DNA from: Coemansia sp. RSA 922
Taxonomy: Eukaryota > Kickxellomycota > Kickxellomycetes > Kickxellales > Kickxellaceae
Assembly (NCBI GenBank): GCA_027577415.1
Contig: JANBQS010000869.1
Span: forward strand, 1-11,042
DNA length: 11,042 nt
Direction of reading: 5' to 3'
Shown: positions 8,206-11,042 of the stretch, piece by piece
Numbering within the stretch: the first letter of the stretch is position 1
Layout of the letters: every line of letters starts with the position of its first letter
Made by a program: the position numbers and the translations under genes
Notes under the pieces: generated by a model
Told to the model about the DNA's origin: nothing
What the model saw: only the letters and a program-made list of their open reading frames with translations
Database searches by the model: none

Positions 8206-8230
8206 TCTCACTCTCTATCTCTCTCTCTCC
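8206..8230. repeat. CT-rich microsatellite
   Basis: The stretch is almost pure CT dinucleotide with two A interruptions, within the pyrimidine-rich right block. It is simple-sequence DNA with no further visible role. Confidence 0.6.
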
Positions 8231-8691
8231 AGACGTCATTTTATTATTGCTCACACTACTCTAATACTCTTATTCCTATTGTTGTTTCTACACAAAAAAA
8301 CCTCCAGCAAGTGCACTATTCACAGAAACCCACGTATAGCAGGGCTAGGCTTTTTTGTGTACCATTCAATTGCGTTGTGGCTTGACACTACATTCACCAT
8401 TTTAAGAAATCCGGCCTTTTTTTTTGCTATTTGGCGACTGTTTTCAGCGTAAGTATATGACCATTTTCATAAAGTGGCATTACGCCAGTGCACTGGCATA
8501 CTATATCCCCTCCTTCCTCCCTCAATTTTTCTTCCCTCATCCCTTGCTTTTGATGCGATGCCAAGCACCGTGGTTACCAATCGTCCAAAAAGCAGGTCGT
8601 GGGAGCGGGAAAGGAGAATAAGGCACACATATGGCTTGGAAATAAAAAAGGGGTGGATATTTTAGTCAGAAAGAGGCAAAACGGGGATAAT

Positions 8692-8901
8692 ATCCATGCC
8701 TGCGCCTCCCCACCCCCTTTTTACTCGCACTCTAGTAGAGATTTACATGCTCCCTTCACGGGCGATTATCTTGTAGCCAAATTGGGCTGTGCGCAATACC
8801 ACCAAATATCTACGTGATAGGCAAAAAAAAAGAGTGGATGGGGGTGTAATTTTTTTCTTCCTTCTTTCTCAGTTGGGAGGTTTGGGCTGCATCCATGCCT
8901 G
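8692..8901 (+). repeat. Direct repeat of ATCCATGCCTG, 199 bases apart
   Basis: ATCCATGCCTG is exact at 8692–8702 and 8891–8901. Each copy is followed by C-rich DNA. A related GGGCTG occurs nearby at about 8783 and 8884. It may be a pair of binding sites or a trace of duplication; eleven bases alone is weak evidence. Confidence 0.35.
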
Positions 8902-8944
8902 TCCTTGTCAATCTTTTCTCTTTCCTATTTTTTTTTCTTTCGTG

Positions 8945-8966
8945 CCCCCACCCACCCACGACCCCC
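8945..8966 (-). other. Potential G-quadruplex motif
   Basis: The + strand has C5-A-C3-A-C3-ACGA-C5, so the minus strand carries four G-runs of 5, 3, 3 and 5 with loops of four, one and one bases. This fits the standard quadruplex rule (four runs of at least three G, loops of 1–7), and single-base loops favour stability. It is on the template strand if transcription runs rightward. Confidence 0.6.
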
Positions 8967-9371
8967 TGTCGCTTGGTAAATAAAAAATTTTCAAACCCAG
9001 CGTTGCACTATTCTTTGTCTCTCTTACGATTGATTGCCCACTGTATGCTCATGGCTAAGACTGTTTGTCTGTCAGCCTATCTGCCAGATCACATACACTG
9101 CATGTGGGTGAGGGGGTGAGGAGGAGATGACAGTATGACCTGGTAGCAGGATATGCGTCGGAATACAGTCGTCTGAAGAGAAGCCATCTGCTACTTCCGC
9201 TTTTAGGTCCCTTATCTGCTGTAACCTCGCCACATGGGTTGCCTGTGTGATCTCCTCTCTTCTCTCTGAGTACACCCCCACCTGTTTTTTTTTTCTCTCC
9301 GTTAATCACTAACCGTGTCCCTTTTCTACGCTTTTCTCTCTCTCCCATCTTTCGGGAACTGTTGCATACCA

Positions 9372-9420
9372 CTCTCTCTTTCTCTTTCTTTGCACTCCTT
9401 TTTTTTTCTCTCTTTCTCTT
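9372..9420 (+). repeat. Polypyrimidine tract with internal direct repeat
   Basis: CTCTCTTTCTCTT occurs at 9374–9386 and again at 9408–9420, and the span is pyrimidine except for one GCA interruption. It is simple-sequence DNA that could form triplex structures or bind pyrimidine-tract proteins if transcribed. Confidence 0.5.
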
Positions 9421-10188
9421 CGTCATTCTTATTATTATATTCTTTTGTTGTCATTCTATACTTGTGCACTCTATCAATAGTCTCACCCACACGTACGCCT
9501 CTCACCGCCGCCGCCGTCGCTAAACAATTGTCCCTTTCCCCCCTTATCCTTGGACGTACACAACGCTCAGGGCGGCAGTCAGGGTCATCGGCTTTCAGCT
9601 TGTTATTACTTTTTTGACACGGTACCGTATCTCCTCTGTTCATACATTTGTAACAAAAGGACTGTGTTTGCGATGTTTTTTTTTCCGGTTGACAGTCCGA
9701 GTCCCTCTTTTAATATTTGTCGCGATTATTCCCCAAAGTTTGCATCAATCTCGGGCCCTCCGTCCCTTGCCCCCCGTGTGCAAGCTGAGCCTAAAATTTG
9801 CCGATGTGGGGATCTTCTTCCCCCCCCTCTTTTTTTCATTCCGAGGCTACCAAGTTCTTGGGAAATGAAAAAGGTTGAACAATTTTTTTTACAAGTTACT
9901 GGCGACGCACTGTTGCAGCTATTCGGGTAGGGGGTGGGATTTTTTTCTCTCTCTTTGGGGTCACGATGTCTAAAAAGGGTGCATTGCAGCTTGCTTACTG
10001 GCTTCAATTCACTTTGAGCGCGTTTTTTTTTGTATCGCACAATGTCCCCTCTTGATCGTAAATAGCATCCCCAAACACGCCTTGACGCGCAGTTTTTTCT
10101 TTCTTTTTTTCTGTTGGTCGGCCGCACTCTTTCTGCTGCCTACGCGCCGCCTTTCTTTTATTTTTCTCTCTCCCGCCTTGCTTGTTTT

Positions 10189-10200
10189 GGGGGGGGGGGG
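10189..10200 (+). repeat. Run of 12 G
   Basis: Twelve consecutive G sit inside a T/C-rich strand. It is the only long G-run on this strand and is followed by AGGCGCGCGAGGG. Such runs can fold into quadruplexes and are error-prone in sequencing, so the exact length is uncertain. Confidence 0.7.
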
Positions 10201-10969
10201 AGGCGCGCGAGGGTGTATAACAATGGATAGCTTTAAAGACATTTGCTCATCACTACCAGTGGCTCTGCAAAAGCACCTTTCTTGTTGAATGGTGTGGATT
10301 TTTTTCTTCTTCTTGTGCGTTGTCTCTTTCATTTTAATTTTTCAATTCCCACCCATGTCCTATCCTGCTTTGTCTTGTCTTGCAAGAATCCGACCCTTTT
10401 TTTTATATACAAATTGCTAAGCGCTCTTTCTATTATTCCTTTTTGTTTGTAGGCTACGCTATTGTTTTTTATTTTCTTCTTGCGACTCCCACACAACCCA
10501 AAAAAAGGAGGATTTGTTACATATAGTCATATCGACATTCGCATCTTGTCATCACGACTGCAGCCTTTTTTTCTTTTTCTTTGTCATTTCTGAGCATTGG
10601 AAGAGGGGCTTCAACTTGGGAGGGGATCGCTGATTTCTTACATATTCGGCTGTTCTTTTCTCTTTCCACCCTCTTTTTTTTCATTTCATACTCTGTGCCA
10701 CAGTTACCAATATCAGTCCCTGCCTCCATCACACGTCGCTCATTAATCATTAGGTGTTTCGATTATTACTATTATTGCCACCCCCCATCTCTCTTTCATC
10801 ATCTTACTTCTCCCCTTTTTTTCTATTCATCGCTTCCTTTTGATACCTTTTATTGTCGTGTCTATATTACAGCGGCAACCATAGGGCGTGTGGGGGCCCT
10901 TACTGGTTCTTGGCAAAAAAAGGGCTTTTTTTTCCAACTTTACCATCCACGTCTCTCTTCTTTTTTTTG

Positions 10970-10984
10970 TTTTTTTTTTTTTTT
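10970..10984 (+). repeat. Run of 15 T near the right edge
   Basis: Fifteen T follow an eight-T run and one G, after which composition switches sharply to GC-rich (about 10985–11042, including GGGGGG and CCGCGG). Poly(dA:dT) next to GC-rich DNA is typical of nucleosome-depleted promoter DNA. Confidence 0.6.
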
Positions 10985-11042
10985 GTACGCCTGGCGGGGT
11001 TGGTTGTGGAGGGGGGCCACGCCCGCGGTACACGTGCCCCAG

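Larger units (their letters stand above)
8171..11042 (+). promoter_or_regulatory. Long pyrimidine-rich block, possibly promoter/leader of a gene beyond the right edge
   Basis: Nearly 2.9 kb is strongly biased to T and C on the + strand, with many T-runs of 7–15, CT repeats (8206–8230; 9372–9420) and CCG repeats near 9504. The same strand bias, on a smaller scale, precedes the small gene and RHO1. I infer it is the upstream region of a rightward gene outside the window. Frames on both strands are short, start without ATG or are made of Phe/Ser/Leu or Lys/Arg/Glu runs. A CAGCGTAAGTAT at 8447–8458 is donor-like, so a spliced leader is possible, but no exon pair can be shown. Alternatively this is simply repeat-rich spacer. 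Confidence 0.4.

Noticed and set aside
9055..9643. Two overlapping minus-strand frames rich in Lys, Arg and Glu
   Set aside because: The composition simply mirrors CT microsatellites on the + strand; no conserved pattern.
9550..9930. 126-codon + strand frame
   Set aside because: No ATG at its start, and it runs through T- and C-homopolymers with no motif.
1..11042. CRISPR arrays, bacterial operons or ribosome binding sites, rRNA and intact mobile elements
   Set aside because: No regularly spaced repeats, Shine-Dalgarno-led gene strings, rRNA sequence or complete transposase were seen; gene structure is eukaryotic.

Overview
The window looks like nuclear DNA of an early-diverging fungus, perhaps Kickxellales or a relative. 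That placement is inferred from gene style and not proven. It shows short GT–AG introns, a canonical CACTAAC branch site, A at −3 of the start codons, long T-rich or pyrimidine-rich leaders on the sense strand, and two clearly eukaryotic proteins: a Rho1-type GTPase and a Ufd2/UBE4-type E4 ubiquitin ligase. Nothing bacterial, viral or CRISPR-like was seen.

Layout. Positions 1–1046 hold no gene I can support; the + strand is purine-rich near the left edge, which would suit the upstream region of a leftward gene outside the window. Positions 1158–1400 keep a broken reading frame resembling the helix-turn-helix N-terminus of a pogo/Tigger-like transposase (a relic). Positions 1554–2295 look like the promoter and leader of a small gene: an inverted pair of CCAAT boxes, a tandem TATAAAGTG, then pyrimidine tracts. 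Positions 2296–2535 encode a 79-residue protein with five cysteines in its first 13 residues; I do not recognise it. It meets, tail to tail, a long minus-strand gene for the Ufd2-type E4 enzyme (2768–6028). I extended that gene upstream of its first in-ORF methionine through an 81-base intron to a five-codon first exon, giving 1059 residues. A 394-base divergent promoter separates it from RHO1 (6423–7116, one 103-base intron, 196 residues, C-terminal CLVL prenylation box). From about 7117 to the right edge (3.9 kb) there is no convincing gene. From about 8170 onward this stretch is pyrimidine-rich on the + strand, with T-runs, CT repeats, a 12-G run and a good G-quadruplex motif on the minus strand. 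It resembles a very long promoter or leader of a rightward gene beyond the window.

The genes do not form a pathway. RHO1 controls polarity and the cell wall, and UFD2 extends ubiquitin chains for Cdc48/proteasome substrates. Their only visible link is the shared divergent promoter. I see no clear new multi-gene system. The items most worth following are the cysteine-rich small protein, the mini-exon of UFD2, the transposase relic and the unusual right-hand non-coding block.
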